Origin: Ophiobolus disseminans | Lineage: Eukaryota > Ascomycota > Dothideomycetes > Pleosporales > Phaeosphaeriaceae | DNA length: 64,000 nucleotides | Direction: 5' to 3' | Assembly (NCBI GenBank): GCA_010093685.1 | Contig: MU006237.1 | Span: forward strand, 682,001-746,000 | Part shown: positions 53,641-64,000 of the stretch, piece by piece | How positions within the stretch are numbered: the stretch's first letter is position 1 | Layout of the letters: each line of letters opens with the position of its first letter | Translations under genes and position numbers: made by a program | Notes under the pieces: generated by a model | Told to the model about the DNA's origin: nothing | Databases searched by the model: none | The model's input: only the letters and a program-made list of their open reading frames with translations

Positions 53641-56560
53641 ATTAACACTTTCTACAAAGTTGCCTATTAGAGCAAGATCCAAAGAGCTGTAGGTGAAGGT
53701 GAAAAAATCGTGCCGAACGCTTGCGCACATAACCGAGCCGCCTACCCTCGGCTTAAGCTGCAGTAAGTTATGGGTGCTCATGACTTGCCCAATACGGAAG
53801 GTACGCAGGGTTTTGGAGTGAAAGCAGGCGTGGTCAAGACTCGACACATTCGGCAGATTTCACTTCTACTTCTTTAAGCGGTCAAAACCGCCAAATTACA
53901 GGATTTCCGTCCCAAAAATTATTTTTCCACTCTGATGACCTACGATTGAGCACTCCAACATTCCTGGCAAAAGCTGTTGGTGACGTTGGTACATGCTCGG
54001 CAGTGCGACGACAAATAGGGAAGGAGTTATTACCACACAGCATCCATAGGCATTTGTTCTTGCCCAAAGATACATAAATCTACCACCGCCTTTTCCTCCT
54101 TCTTCTTCTTGAAGATTTCTCAAAGCGCCATACTAAACAGAACAACGACGGGCTTGTGTTTGGCCACCCGCCTATTTGTTCGAAAAGTCAGCACCTGAAA
54201 TGGCGATGAATGGAGAGCGAGGCCTGCGTACACCAACAAAAGATACTCGGCACTTCGTCATATTTCGAAATTGCCCAAGAAGTAGGGAATATAGTCGAGG
54301 TGTGAGAAGAGGTACTACTTCAAGTCATATATGTTTGCAAACTATATCCAATCATCTCCAATCGCGATTTTGAACGATGCATGGGTACGAGCTGAAATCC
54401 CTTTTCACCCCGTCAATGTGTCGAAACCACTCCTCAAAGTTTTGATGCTCCGCCGCCGCTATTTTCCGAGGAGTATAGATTCTAGACGTTCTTGCTGCTG
54501 CCTTCTCACACACTTCTCATCGCGCAACACTAAAGCAAGGTAGCAAGCAAGAAATGTCTCGTCGCTTGCCTCTCCACTCAAAAAAAGATGAGTGACAATG
54601 CGATGAGTGAGGTCTGTGTAAATTAACAAAAGAACTTGTTCCCTCGTCATATGTCGAGAATGCAATCAGCTACAAGTACATATCTTAAAACCGCCTCTCC
54701 AACTTTCATGTTGCCGCCGCTCCTCTCCGCCCGAGCAGTATTTATACCAGTTTCTCCCACTGCCATTGTCTTCTCACCAACTTCCTGTATCTTGACGGAG
54801 AACCAAAATTGGTATAGAATGGTCCATGGTGTTCCGCTTGTTTCTTCGCCCATAAAACCTATTCCCACAGTGTGATGAGCGAGGAGAGGTGACTGCGTGC
54901 GTCAACTGAAGTTTGCACCATCGCGTCTTATGTTCGAGAGTGCAACTAACTTGTCGCATATTCAGAGCAGGGATAAAAGCAGGCAATGAGCTGTGTATGA
55001 GAGTGACCTGAACCATCCGATCAATTCAACGAGCATATGTCTCGAAATCCATTCTCAAAGCATTCATGTTCCGCCGCCGCTCCTCTCCGCCCGAGGAGTA
55101 TATATACCCGTCGCTTCCGCTGCCTTCTTAAGATTGACGACTTCGTTCATGTCCTGCCTCTGTGCTCCGTTCCCGAAGCCTGAAAGGACGAAATGCATGA
55201 GCGTAGAGTCCCTGCGTCCGGTTTGAGCATGATTCCTTGACAGCACTTTCAACTATGCCTCGATCAAAACGCAACACCAAGAATGCGATGTACTGACTCT
55301 GTGCTTCCGGTCTCTTAAATGCAACCCGAATCACACATGGTGTGAGGCCGCTGCGTGCCCAGATTCCTCCGCAATACGCCCAAAAAGTTCACCACCCAGT
55401 ATCCATGTCTGTCCTTCTCTCTCCGTTCTCCAAAAAGGACAACAGCTTCTCGATGATTGTGAGTCCTGCGCCTCGTGTTGGTCAAAAACCCTTGTTATTG
55501 TAGTCGCATGGTCAAAGACTCTACTTGCACCCCGGCCATCTACCCATGTGACAACGTCCGAGAATTTCCGGCATGCACAGAAATTCTCACCACCTTCAAA
55601 TCATGGTCCCGCGTCTCTTTCTGCCATGGGTATATAAACCTCTCGCTTTCCCCGCTCCTATCCTCTCCTACACCACATCTCTTGTCCTTCAAAATTAAAA
55701 CGGAAACGTGTTTCTCCGATGTCTCGCTACTTCGTTCGTCCCTTCGAAGGATCGAGTGTACGTTACTATGAGAGCGCGAGGATCGAAGGCAACCACCAGG
55801 AAATCATGAGAGTGAAAGCGGATGTTGCAGACCAGAACGACGCTCTCTCCTCTCCTCTCCCAAGTACCAAAACCAGAGTGACCGAGATATATGGTGCTGC
55901 CGGCTGTCCTATTTCTCCAAACCACAAAGCTGGAGACACCATGTGCGAGTGAGAAGGTTTTGACAAAAAAGCCAACTCATAGCAACTCCATGCCTGAGAT
56001 AAGAACCACGAGCTCAAATACCCCACCCCACGTTTCTCTGCTTTCCTTCACCACACATCTGATCTCTCAAGTACAAAAACAATGATCACCATGAACATGA
56101 TGCTGTTGTCTGTCTCTTCTCTTCCTAAATTTAGCTGAGACAAGGATATGATCGAGAAGCAACAGCCACTCATGTGGATGAGAAATCACTGTACCACAAG
56201 CTTATGTCTGAGACCAAAAGATTGACCGAATTGCCAGGCATGAGGTGCTCGGCGAATAAATCGAGAAAACCCAGCTGGATATATTCATGTTGCCAACGCC
56301 TTCTCTTCCCACCTCCACACAGAAATACACTTATTCTCATACACACAACTCGCCGACACGAGAACAAAAGAACGGTACGCTTGGCAAATGAGCGGAGAAC
56401 GAAGACTGTCGCGACTAAACGAACATCGGATTTGGGCGATGGTGCTTGTTGGACTGCTAAACGAACTAGCGATGGAGATGTCGGAATGCTATTAAGCATG
56501 ACTAAGAAAAATCAACAGCATCGACACATGAATGCGGAGATCCCGATCGTTGAAATATCG
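53641..56560 (+). repeat. Tandem array of degenerate TATA-bearing units, rightward
   Basis: About 2.9 kb of related units, very roughly 150-400 bp. A core recurs at 54444-54480, 54708-54748 and 55066-55109: ATGTT/CTCCGCCGCCGCT, then CTCTCCGCCCGAGGAGTAT, then a TATA-like box. A weaker copy has TATATAAACC at 55631-55640. A second shared word, GATGAGYGAGG followed by a TGCGT-like word, marks unit edges near 54208, 54602, 54874, 55195 and 55340. A CATATGTCGAGA/CTCGAAA word lies upstream of the cores. Further CT-rich, TATA-like boxes follow at about 56010 and 56275. Short ATG frames follow some boxes, none with a known domain. No terminal inverted repeats or transposase were seen. Confidence 0.65.
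55719..55952 (+). CDS. Hypothetical 77-aa protein in the right array
   Basis: The ATG lies about 80 nt after a TATATAAACC box and a pyrimidine-rich stretch, the geometry of a normal fungal promoter. The peptide starts MSRYFVRPFEGSSVRYYESA and has no signal peptide, membrane segment or known domain. Coding status is uncertain, and sister units do not conserve the frame. Confidence 0.25.
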   Translation: MSRYFVRPFEGSSVRYYESARIEGNHQEIMRVKADVADQNDALSSPLPSTKTRVTEIYGAAGCPISPNHKAGDTMCE

Positions 56561-56605
56561 TCAAACATGTCGTATTGCGTCATCCCAAACCAAACACACC
56601 CACCC

Positions 56606-59056
56606 TCATGTTCCCGCGCCACGCGTTGGCGGCCTCCAATCAAACAAATCACTTGCCTCCGTACTCCACGGCCCAACATCCTTATCGAGGACCGGACTCA
56701 GAAGATCCACTGCCACTTCCACTTCCACCCCACCCCCACCCGTCTCCACGCCCAAACTCTTCGTTCTCTGAAACTTCTTCCTCGGATCCGTCCTTTTTGT
56801 CAACGCCGCGAGCGCCGAGACTTTCTTCTTAGGTTCCTCGACCTCGACCTCGACCTCCACCCCAACCCCAACGTCCGTAAGATCACTCGACGTCTTTAGT
56901 AAATTGCGTTGTTCCCAATCCTGCGCAGTGCTGGGTATGGGTGCGTCGTTTTCGCGGCGCACGCGGCGGATCTTGCGGGCGGGGGATTTGCCCGTGGCGT
57001 GGGTGGGGTCCCCGATTGGGTCAGCTTTGCGGGCGCGCTTGGTGTTAGTTTGGAGGAGGGATGCAAGTTCGGTTGTGCTCATAAGCGGGGCTTTCTTCCC
57101 AGCAGTCAAGGGATGAGGTGGTAGGGGCACGGATATGTTCCGAGGGACTGGGGTTGGCATAGTTGTTGTGGATGTGGCTGCAGATTCCTTCGCGATGCCT
57201 TTAGTCTTCTTGCGGAAGCCACCTGTGGATAGGAGTGATTTGGTAGGAGATTTCGAGGAGGTTCGTGATGGAGGTCTAGAGGCATTGCTATGTGCGGGCG
57301 AGATGTTTCTCGAAGGTGGCGCCGGCGGTTCGAAGATGGAAACACGAGGAGGAGAAGCAGGGTGAACTGGTTGGGGCTTTGCTTTCGTCTTCTTCGCTGT
57401 TTGCGATCCTTTAGCAGTGGGCTTCGTAACGGGTGGCTGGAGTTCGATCGAAGTCGCTTCCGCTTCCTCCACCTCTGCAGCCTTTCGAACTTTCGCGGTT
57501 TGGCCGGCCTTTGACTTCGTCACAGTAGTCTTGGGAGCCTTTTGTGGCGGCGCCAGCTCTTTCTCAGGAGGTTTTGCAGTGGAAGACAAAACCAATAATT
57601 GTTGGTCCATGAGGCCGTGTATGAGTTCCGGATCATCGAAAATATCCTCGGACGGTTCGTCGGCTACTCGATTGACCTTTCCTGATTTTTCAGCGCCTGC
57701 AGCTTCTGCGTTCGATGCCCTTCGACTGTCCTTTAACGGTCGTGAGGGCTTCGCATTTGATGCCCTCTTGGCTGACGCGTCGTTCTTCGTGAAGTCCTGA
57801 GCAGTTGGCGAAGGAGGCTCTTTGCTTGCCAGCCTCGACGATGTCGCAACATTTGGTCGAGACCCTGAAGCCTTGGGTTCGCTACCTCCTCTTGACACTG
57901 GCCTCGATATCGACTGGCAGAGCAGTGTCCCACGCTTGACCCCCGTAGATAAACGCAGGGGCTTGCCTTTGGGTCTCTGAGGTGGCGAGGGCTTGGGCGA
58001 AGGCTCTTTCTGGAGTTTCCGAACAGGTTGGACTGCGAAGTCGACATTGGTAAGGCGGTTCGACGCGCTAACGGGAGGGGACGAGGTTGGTGCTGGCCGC
58101 TTTGGAGTCTCCACCGGTTTCGGTTTTGGCAAACGTATCTTTCGTGGTGGAGGCTTGGGCGTCTCTACAGGCAATGGCTCGTTGAAAATACTGGACTGAA
58201 TTGTCGGAGCCGAGGTCACAGTCGGTCTTGTGGCCGGTTTGACGACTTTGGCGGGTGTGCTGGGGAGAGTCACATTGGATGAAATCACAGGTATATGGTC
58301 GGACTCGGATGAGATGGTGATGACTCTGGACACTGGAGGCATGCGTGCTTGCGGCGGGCGATGGTTCCTTGCATCTGCTGTCCGTGCCCATAGTGGTGTG
58401 GCCTTGGCCGGTGGAGAGTCCTCCTGTACTGGACTTGAAGCCCTCCAGCCTCCCGGACGCTGGGCCGTCTTCTGTCTCTTGGGCGCCCTCTCCTCGGCCA
58501 TTTCATTTTCCTGCTCCTGCTCCTTCCTCGCCTCGTATGGTGACTTCATAGGCTGCGCCTTCCCTGCCGGCCCCTTGGGAGTCCCAAGGAGCGTGTTGAG
58601 CGACTTGTGGCGCAGCTGAGTGCCTGTACGCGCTGCATTGTTGGGTGCTACAGTCGACGGTCGCTGGAATGGCCGTGTCGTGACAGAGGGAGTCGGACGT
58701 GCAGGAGGCTCCTTCGTATGTTCCTTGGTCTTCCTCTCGAACAATGGCGCCAGATCGGTCTGTGTTATGCCCATGGCCTCCGCAACCTCAACCAAGACAC
58801 CCTTGTCCAGCGACAGCTCATCCCCCTCCTGCAGCTCGTTGCTGTCCTTCCAGTACGTGTCGCCGACATGGTTCCGGGCCTGGTCGCACACCATGACGCG
58901 GTTGTTGAAGGTGTGGAACTTGAGGTAGCCATCCTGCCATCGCTTCTGCTTCCGTCTGACGTCGTGTGTGAAGAGGCAGCGGAATTCTGCCACGGGGGCG
59001 GTCTGCGATGCGGGGAGGGCCGAGGTATGGGGTGTGCTTCGCACGTGGGCGGTCAT
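56606..59056 (-). CDS. DUF2439 protein, ZGRF1/Dbl2/Mte1 type (DNA repair)
   Basis: Reverse strand, single exon, 816 aa. Residues about 22-100 form the DUF2439 domain (EFRCLFTHDVRRKQKRWQDG, LKFHTFNNRVMVCD, GDTYWKDSN, ELSLDKGVLVEV), shared by human ZGRF1, fission-yeast Dbl2 and budding-yeast Mte1. Those proteins bind branched DNA and recruit or stimulate helicases (Fbh1, Mph1) at breaks and telomeres. The rest is long, Pro/Ser/Lys-rich and disordered; no helicase domain is present, so this is the short fungal form. The C-terminal part has Val-Glu repeats (VGVGVEVEVEVEEP and VEVEVAVD). The GPWSTEASDLFDW ending is a possible conserved peptide. It is divergent from the BAR-SH3 gene. Confidence 0.87.
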   Translation of the reverse strand: MTAHVRSTPHTSALPASQTAPVAEFRCLFTHDVRRKQKRWQDGYLKFHTFNNRVMVCDQARNHVGDTYWKDSNELQEGDELSLDKGVLVEVAEAMGITQTDLAPLFERKTKEHTKEPPARPTPSVTTRPFQRPSTVAPNNAARTGTQLRHKSLNTLLGTPKGPAGKAQPMKSPYEARKEQEQENEMAEERAPKRQKTAQRPGGWRASSPVQEDSPPAKATPLWARTADARNHRPPQARMPPVSRVITISSESDHIPVISSNVTLPSTPAKVVKPATRPTVTSAPTIQSSIFNEPLPVETPKPPPRKIRLPKPKPVETPKRPAPTSSPPVSASNRLTNVDFAVQPVRKLQKEPSPKPSPPQRPKGKPLRLSTGVKRGTLLCQSISRPVSRGGSEPKASGSRPNVATSSRLASKEPPSPTAQDFTKNDASAKRASNAKPSRPLKDSRRASNAEAAGAEKSGKVNRVADEPSEDIFDDPELIHGLMDQQLLVLSSTAKPPEKELAPPQKAPKTTVTKSKAGQTAKVRKAAEVEEAEATSIELQPPVTKPTAKGSQTAKKTKAKPQPVHPASPPRVSIFEPPAPPSRNISPAHSNASRPPSRTSSKSPTKSLLSTGGFRKKTKGIAKESAATSTTTMPTPVPRNISVPLPPHPLTAGKKAPLMSTTELASLLQTNTKRARKADPIGDPTHATGKSPARKIRRVRRENDAPIPSTAQDWEQRNLLKTSSDLTDVGVGVEVEVEVEEPKKKVSALAALTKRTDPRKKFQRTKSLGVETGGGGVEVEVAVDLLSPVLDKDVGPWSTEASDLFDWRPPTRGAGT

Positions 59057-59611
59057 CGCGTGTGCATCCGAATAAAACGCGTCGGGGGTGGCATGAGGGC
59101 GGCGATGTTGGGAGTGATAGTGGTGGTGACGTTGACGCGCGTGGGCGGGACAGTCGCGCCTGCACTTCCGCCGGCCGCACCTGCCCTCCCGCGCGAGATC
59201 AGGTGACTTAGCGCGACACTACGATTCCCGTGTCCGCCCAGATGTGCAGCAGTGGGTTCAGCTCGCTCCCAGCCGAGAGGACACGCAATCGCACGGATGC
59301 CGGCATTCCTGGCCTCGACACTTGGTGGGCAGCCTCGTGAGCTGACGCTGGCTTACCTGCTCCGGCGCTCGTGTTGCGTTGCTGAGCGATGAAACGGCTG
59401 CAAACGCGGGGCCACTTCTGCCTGACCGACCCTGGCATCAGTCCCGTCGAGTCTCCATCACCTTTACGTGTTTCGCGAGGCACAGCCACCCCAGCCAAAC
59501 ACTAGCTTTGGCGCAGCTAGCACCTCCATCTCGACATCCAGAACCTCGACAACTGGCTAAATCTCCCCTCCATAGCTGGTTTTGTGCACGCCATCGCGGC
59601 CACCTTGCACG
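59057..59611. promoter_or_regulatory. Divergent promoter region, DUF2439 gene / BAR-SH3 gene
   Basis: 555 bp between divergent ATGs. Overlapping frames occur here but none is supported. Confidence 0.4.
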
Positions 59612-61323
59612 ATGCAGCGGGCCCAGCGAACCTTTGGCCGCTTCCTCAAGCGGTCGCCCAACGAGGCTGATGTCGAGGCTATGCTGACCGACTTCAACGA
59701 CTCGGAGAGCATGCTAGAGAAGGTGAGTGAGCACAGATCCGACAGCAGCTGTAGTAATGGTGGGTGGTGGTTGCACAGGCGTGAACTGGCGGGGTGTCGA
59801 GGACAGGGACAATTTCCAGCCAACGCGCACCTTCCCCCAGAGCCTCACCACCTGATGCGCCTCGAGCTAGCATTAGTGGCCTGAGGTTTGGCATGTGATG
59901 TGATGTGACATTTGCTGACACGCATTCAGCTCGAAGCATCGTCGAAGCAATGGCGCGACGCGTGGACCAATATCCTCAACCACCAGCTGACCACCGTCGA
60001 GTTACTCCACACCCTCTACAAGCCATTGGGCGGCGAGGGCAGCGCTGGTGGCTCACATGTCGCTGCCGAAACACCGCCGGCGACCCTCGAGCGTGTCGCC
60101 GCGCTGCAGGAGGCCTTTGCGGAGCTGAAGACAGACATGATGGAGGAGGTCAAGGATATTGACCGGAAGCTCATCATCCCCGCAAAGCTCGCTAGAGACT
60201 CGCTGAAGCCGATGAAGAAGGCCATCAAAAAGAGAGAGGATGCCAAGGTGGGTGGCCGTCGTCCCCTTTACTTCCTGCATTGCTGACGCAGCAACCCCAG
60301 GTCGACTACGAGCGCTACAAGAGCCGTTGCGAGGCGCTCCAGAACAAGAAGGCACGATCCGACCGCGAGAACACGGCCCTCAACAAGCATGAGGTCGACC
60401 TTGAGCGCTCAACCCACGCATACCAGCTGGCCGACGAGAACCTGCGCGACCGGCTGCCCAAGCTCAACGCAGCCACCTTCTCCATCCTGCCCCATCTCCT
60501 CGCGAACCAGATTGTGCTGCAGAACAACCTCATCGGGAACCTGTACACGGTGCTGCACCAGTACTCACATGAGCAGGGTTACCCAGACCCGCCACCCGAG
60601 CCCGAAGAAGTCATACCCCTGTTCGACTCGAGTTTCACCCCACTGCGCAAGGAGATGGAACAGGAGTTCTCTCTTCTCAAGACGGGCAAGGCGGTCCAGC
60701 AGCCCATGAGGCTACCCGACAAGGGAGAGACAGTGACTGGACTGGGCATCAGGAACAAGGTGATGCCAGGTCGGCGCGTCAGTAGCAACGACGTGGTGCC
60801 GACCATTACGCGAACTAACCCACGAGGATCGCCAAACCTGTCATCCACCTCCGAAAATGGCCCTCCCGTCAGCCTGTCCAACAAACCCTCATACAGCTCG
60901 TTGAGCGCCTCGAAGCCTAGAATAGCGTCTAGTTCGCCACACCACATTCCTACACCTGGCGCAGATCACTTCGGTCGACGGACATCAACCGCGTCACATG
61001 ACTCCTCATACTCAAATGGAACGAACGGAAACGGCCACGGTGACTATTTTGGCAAGATTCGCTCTAATGGCTCGAATGCGTCCACACCCAACCCTGCAGC
61101 AGGGAAGAAGAAGCCGCCCCCGCCGCCACCCAAGAAGATCGGTTCTTACCAGTCCGAGTACGTCACGGCCATGTACGACTTCGACAGCCACACCGCCGGC
61201 GACTTGTCCTTTCGCGAGGGCGACCGCATCCGCGTTGTCAAGAAGACGGAGAGCTCGCAGGACTGGTGGGAAGGCGAGTTTGGAGGTGTCAAGGGAAGCT
61301 TCCCAGCTAATTACTGCAAGTGA
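59612..61323 (+). CDS. HOB1: BAR and SH3 domain protein (Hob1/Rvs167 amphiphysin type)
   Basis: Exons 59612-59722, 59930-60247 and 60301-61323, giving 483 aa. The BAR domain covers about residues 1-250 (start FGRFLKRSPNEADVEAMLTD; KLIIPAKLARDSLKPMKKAI), so it should dimerise and bind curved membrane at actin patches during endocytosis. A Ser/Pro/Asn-rich linker with GKKKPPPPPPKK follows. The C-terminal SH3 domain (about 425-483) shows YVTAMYDFDS, DLSFREGDRI, DWWEGEFGG and GSFPANYC, the complete ligand-binding set. The order BAR-linker-SH3 fits Rvs167 and S. pombe Hob1. Both introns (207 and 53 nt) fall in phase 0. Confidence 0.93.
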
Positions 61324-61950
61324 ACAAGACTGACACGAAGCGACGTGGTTTCACGGTCGGGGGTTCTATGATATCCAAAATGCATTAGAGGATGGAGTTT
61401 TTGGTGTCGGCTTTTGGAGGATGTGGACTTGCCTAATCAGATCGACTACCTCTTAATCTATGTGATCGTTTGAGGGAATACGATTATGGTTGCTGTTTTG
61501 ACCCATGGATTTGAAAATAGCATAAATCCGTCGCAGCGTGTTGGTGATGGACGTATTTGGACTGGTGTGTCTTTTCCTGCAGTACGGCATGTGACGTGTG
61601 TGATCAGTGGGATGAGAAGGACAACATCGCCGTTGCTTTGGAGTGTAGCCAGGTCTGGTCTACCTTGATTATTCGCAGTGTTAAGGCAGTAGGAAAATGA
61701 GCGTGGATTCTATGTACTGATACTGTCGATATCCAGCTGTGAATGCGTAGCAATCTGGTCCCCCGAGCTCATGCTGCCTGCATAGCTTGGGGGAGTTCGG
61801 TATGGTCCTACCAATCGTCCGTCCACTTCGAAAAATAGAGACATAAGGAACACAACCAAAAAAACTCCAATCGTTCAGGTAGCGCGCTGATAAAGTTAGC
61901 AAGAATACTGTGCTTTATTGGGACCTTCTGGTGACGTTTTCATACCTTGC
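61324..61950. other. Intergenic between convergent genes
   Basis: About 630 bp containing 3' UTRs. AT-rich patches occur near 61800-61910; no feature is supported. Confidence 0.35.
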
Positions 61951-63167
61951 TTAGTTGCCGTACCAGTCAGTGGAGTGCACTTCAGCATACTCAACCCACA
62001 TTTTTACCAATCGCTGCGGGCCCGGTCCTCTGTGACCTCCTGGAGCGATCTGATGTTCTGGGTCAAACTTCACGAGATCCCTTCCACTTGGCGTTTTGTC
62101 CGAAGTATCCTCTTCTACACTTTCTTCTGGTGGATCATACAGAATTTCCTCCCACCGGTTGGGCTTTCCAATTTTCGGCAATATTCTTATGACTTCGCCA
62201 TTGATCAGTTGCCATTCTTGCGGGTATCCTTGCTGCGCTGGCGTAAAGACAGGAAGGGGCGAAGGTGTTGGCGTAGGCTTCCCAGGGTTGATCAGTTCTC
62301 CTGTGCTTGGCTCAGCCTTGGTCGTATGAGATAAACCTTGACATGGTCGTCTCGAAGTTGCTGAGCAAAATCAGTCAGCGACATCTGTTCTGGTTTGTAT
62401 CTGCGATCGTAGTGTTTGCCATCTCTTAGCCCCGTAATGACAGTTCTTTGGAAGGTGTCAGCTGGCGTTTCGCCGTCCAGTTGATTCCATGTGTCAGGAT
62501 CAAATGAGATGTTCTCCCAGTAATGCCCCATGTAAACGCCTTTGCGACCTATGATGACCAACATAGTACAGCCGTGTAAATGAGTAGCCACTAAACTCCT
62601 TCTTCTGCTGAAATCGCGGAACATAGCAGTGTTTACACCACCGACATCTCTATCGTCGTCAGAGCCTTCATAAATGACCTGTTCGACGTTACCAACTGTT
62701 TCCACCATCATGAATGTCTCTATCTCAGCCCGGCCTTGTGGAGCCTGCGGTAACGCCATCACCCGCCGCCAGAGAGTGACATTATGCATGAACTCCGGAG
62801 CACCATTGAGGTTATTACGACGCTGAGAAAGGCTCCTCTGTGGCGCGCTACATTTGCTTCGCCCAGAATGACGAAAGAGGTGTGTGGTAGCTAAGCATGA
62901 CTGTCCGTCGCAGCTGAGAGTGCCATCAGTCACATGGAATAACGGTATCGGTGCACCGAGGTCGGAAGTAGACCTTAAGAAGTTTGTCCACGTGTTAGAG
63001 ACTTCGTCATCGGTGGAAGCATGCACATACGTGAGATGACCTTGGAAGCGCAAGGCCAGACTGCTAGAAGCAGTGTAGGAAAGGATAGTCTCATCACTTG
63101 TAAAGAAAGATTGCGGTAATCTCAGGACCAGGGACTTGATAGTTGGTAATGATGAAGGAGTATGCAT
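61951..63167 (-). pseudogene. Hypothetical protein gene with a one-base frameshift near its 3' end
   Basis: Reverse strand. The ATG at 63167 opens a frame to TGA at 62292 (about 291 aa). It contains HLHGCTMLVIIGRKGVYMG and HYWENISFDPD, a pattern I associate with Dothideomycete hypothetical families. Just before that stop the coding character moves one frame over, from VKVYLIRP to TKAEPSTGELINPG. It continues without stop through TPTPSPLPVF, EWQLINGEVIRILPKIG and RWEEILYDPPEES to TAA at 61951. One extra base around 62322-62335 would give a protein of about 410 aa. Introns that could bridge the shift would be only about 26 nt. I see no signal peptide, and no function can be given. Confidence 0.55.
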
Positions 63168-63591
63168 TAGTAAAGAGGAAAACGTCTTGCTCAAATACGC
63201 AACCCATACATAGCAGCAAAGACACGGAAAGTAGCTTTGGTGCTCGTAACGATCAGACCAATACGATCTACAGACTACAAGGCAGACAGCCTGGGGGGCA
63301 TTCGAGCAAATGTTGAAAATCCCTGATCATCCTTCAAAATCTACCTCGATGAACGGCGCGAAGCACAATGGTTGCGCCAGGATATCGGTCCGTGTGAAGC
63401 CCAGTGTTGGTGTAGGTTTCCAGCCCGAGGAATCATTGGCCGTGGTTGCCATCGCTTTGTTAGGCGCTCGGGGTCTTGACACGCGACGCCGTGTCGGGTG
63501 TGCGTTGCTGTGCCGCATCCTCGCCCTCAACACCATCTAGGATTCACCATGAGTATTCCTTACCACCCTCACCAACACCTGGGCATAGGAT
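63168..63591. other. Intergenic, divergent promoters
   Basis: 424 bp between the hypothetical gene and the ankyrin gene. Overlapping 70-codon frames on both strands lack support. Confidence 0.35.
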
Positions 63592-64000
63592 ATGCCATCC
63601 CGTGCCAATATGAGCGGAGCTAGTGTTTTGAAAGAAGCCATCCAGAGGGACGACGTGGACGCGATTCGGTCCGAATTGTCCAGCCAGCCGGAGATCACTC
63701 AAGATGAGTTGAACGAGCACCTGAACTCGACCATGCTACAAGGATCGATAGTGACCATCAAGCTACTCCTTGAAAGAGGCGCCAAATTAAACCGTTCTTC
63801 ATTTGGAAAAGCCATCGACAGAGGAGAGCCCGCCGTATTTCAAATGCTTATAGAGCGCGGATGGGACATCAATTCAATTAAATTCCGCACCTCAGCTGTT
63901 CAGTACGTTCAAGGGCCGGAAGATGTACGAATAAGGCTCATTTGGATTCCAGCCTCGCTCTCTCGCACGAAACACTACTCCGTTGGTTGCTTGAGCATGG
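63592..64000 (+). CDS. Ankyrin-repeat protein, 5' part (runs off the window)
   Basis: Exon 1 is 63592-63902 and exon 2 starts at 63953 and is cut by the window end. Ankyrin-like helices are visible: TIKLLLERGAKLN, AVFQMLIERGWDIN and, after splicing, TLLRWLLEHG. The 50-nt intron begins GTACGT and ends TTCCAG. Without it the frame leaves the repeat pattern. Ankyrin arrays bind proteins; no enzymatic domain is visible in this part. The upstream start ATGCCATCCCG and an in-frame Met six codons later are both possible. Confidence 0.75.
   Translation, partial: MPSRANMSGASVLKEAIQRDDVDAIRSELSSQPEITQDELNEHLNSTMLQGSIVTIKLLLERGAKLNRSSFGKAIDRGEPAVFQMLIERGWDINSIKFRTSAVQYVQGPEDVRIRLIWIPASLSRTKHYSVGCLSM

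Noticed and set aside
1..64000. CRISPR arrays, bacterial operons, ribosome-binding sites, rRNA genes
   Set aside because: No regularly spaced repeats or rRNA sequence; spliced eukaryotic genes throughout make prokaryotic features irrelevant.

Overview
The window is nuclear DNA of a filamentous ascomycete, most likely a Dothideomycete. It carries eukaryotic genes interrupted by short (about 46-130 nt) GT-AG introns with CTAAC/CTGAC-like branch sites. It also carries fungal-specific families: Pex26-type peroxin, AVO1/Sin1, Ku70 with a SAP domain, and a Hob1/Rvs167-type BAR-SH3 protein. The class is inferred from gene style; no marker sequence proves it.

Housekeeping block, 1-23.8 kb: 3' end of tRNA pseudouridine synthase PUS1; pyruvate dehydrogenase E1 alpha; ferrochelatase (reverse) divergent from KU70; an F-box protein facing a decayed paralogue; a CLC chloride channel/transporter (reverse) divergent from an IAH1-type esterase; a conserved fungal protein with a retropepsin-like region; and a UBP12-type ubiquitin hydrolase.

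Accessory block, 24.8-32.5 kb: three related C2H2 zinc-finger genes (24.9, 27.5 and 31 kb), each with an intron at the same point inside finger 1. They are interleaved with an MDR oxidoreductase and a secreted astacin-type metalloprotease that has an in-frame TAG. The middle zinc-finger copy has lost fingers 2 and 3.

Second housekeeping block, 32.7-39.5 kb: a SET-domain protein, a PRCC-domain protein, and AVO1/Sin1 (TORC2), the last two divergent over 244 bp.

Repeat and F-box block, 39.5-56.6 kb: an array of TATA-box-bearing modules read mainly leftward (39.7-44.2 kb); PEX26 divergent from a PARN/CAF1-family ribonuclease; a tandem cluster of four related F-box/Cys-motif genes (48.4-53.1 kb), of which two carry visible lesions in the assembled sequence and a third needs an unusual splice; then a second array of TATA-bearing repeat units read rightward (53.6-56.4 kb).

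Right end, 56.6-64 kb: a ZGRF1/Dbl2/Mte1-type DUF2439 protein divergent from the BAR-SH3 gene, a frameshifted hypothetical gene, and the 5' end of an ankyrin-repeat gene.

The housekeeping genes look intact. Most lesions are in the F-box, astacin and hypothetical families. Each could be real decay or an assembly error, so RNA-seq and re-sequencing are needed to separate the two. Exon boundaries are my own reading of splice signals and protein-family continuity.
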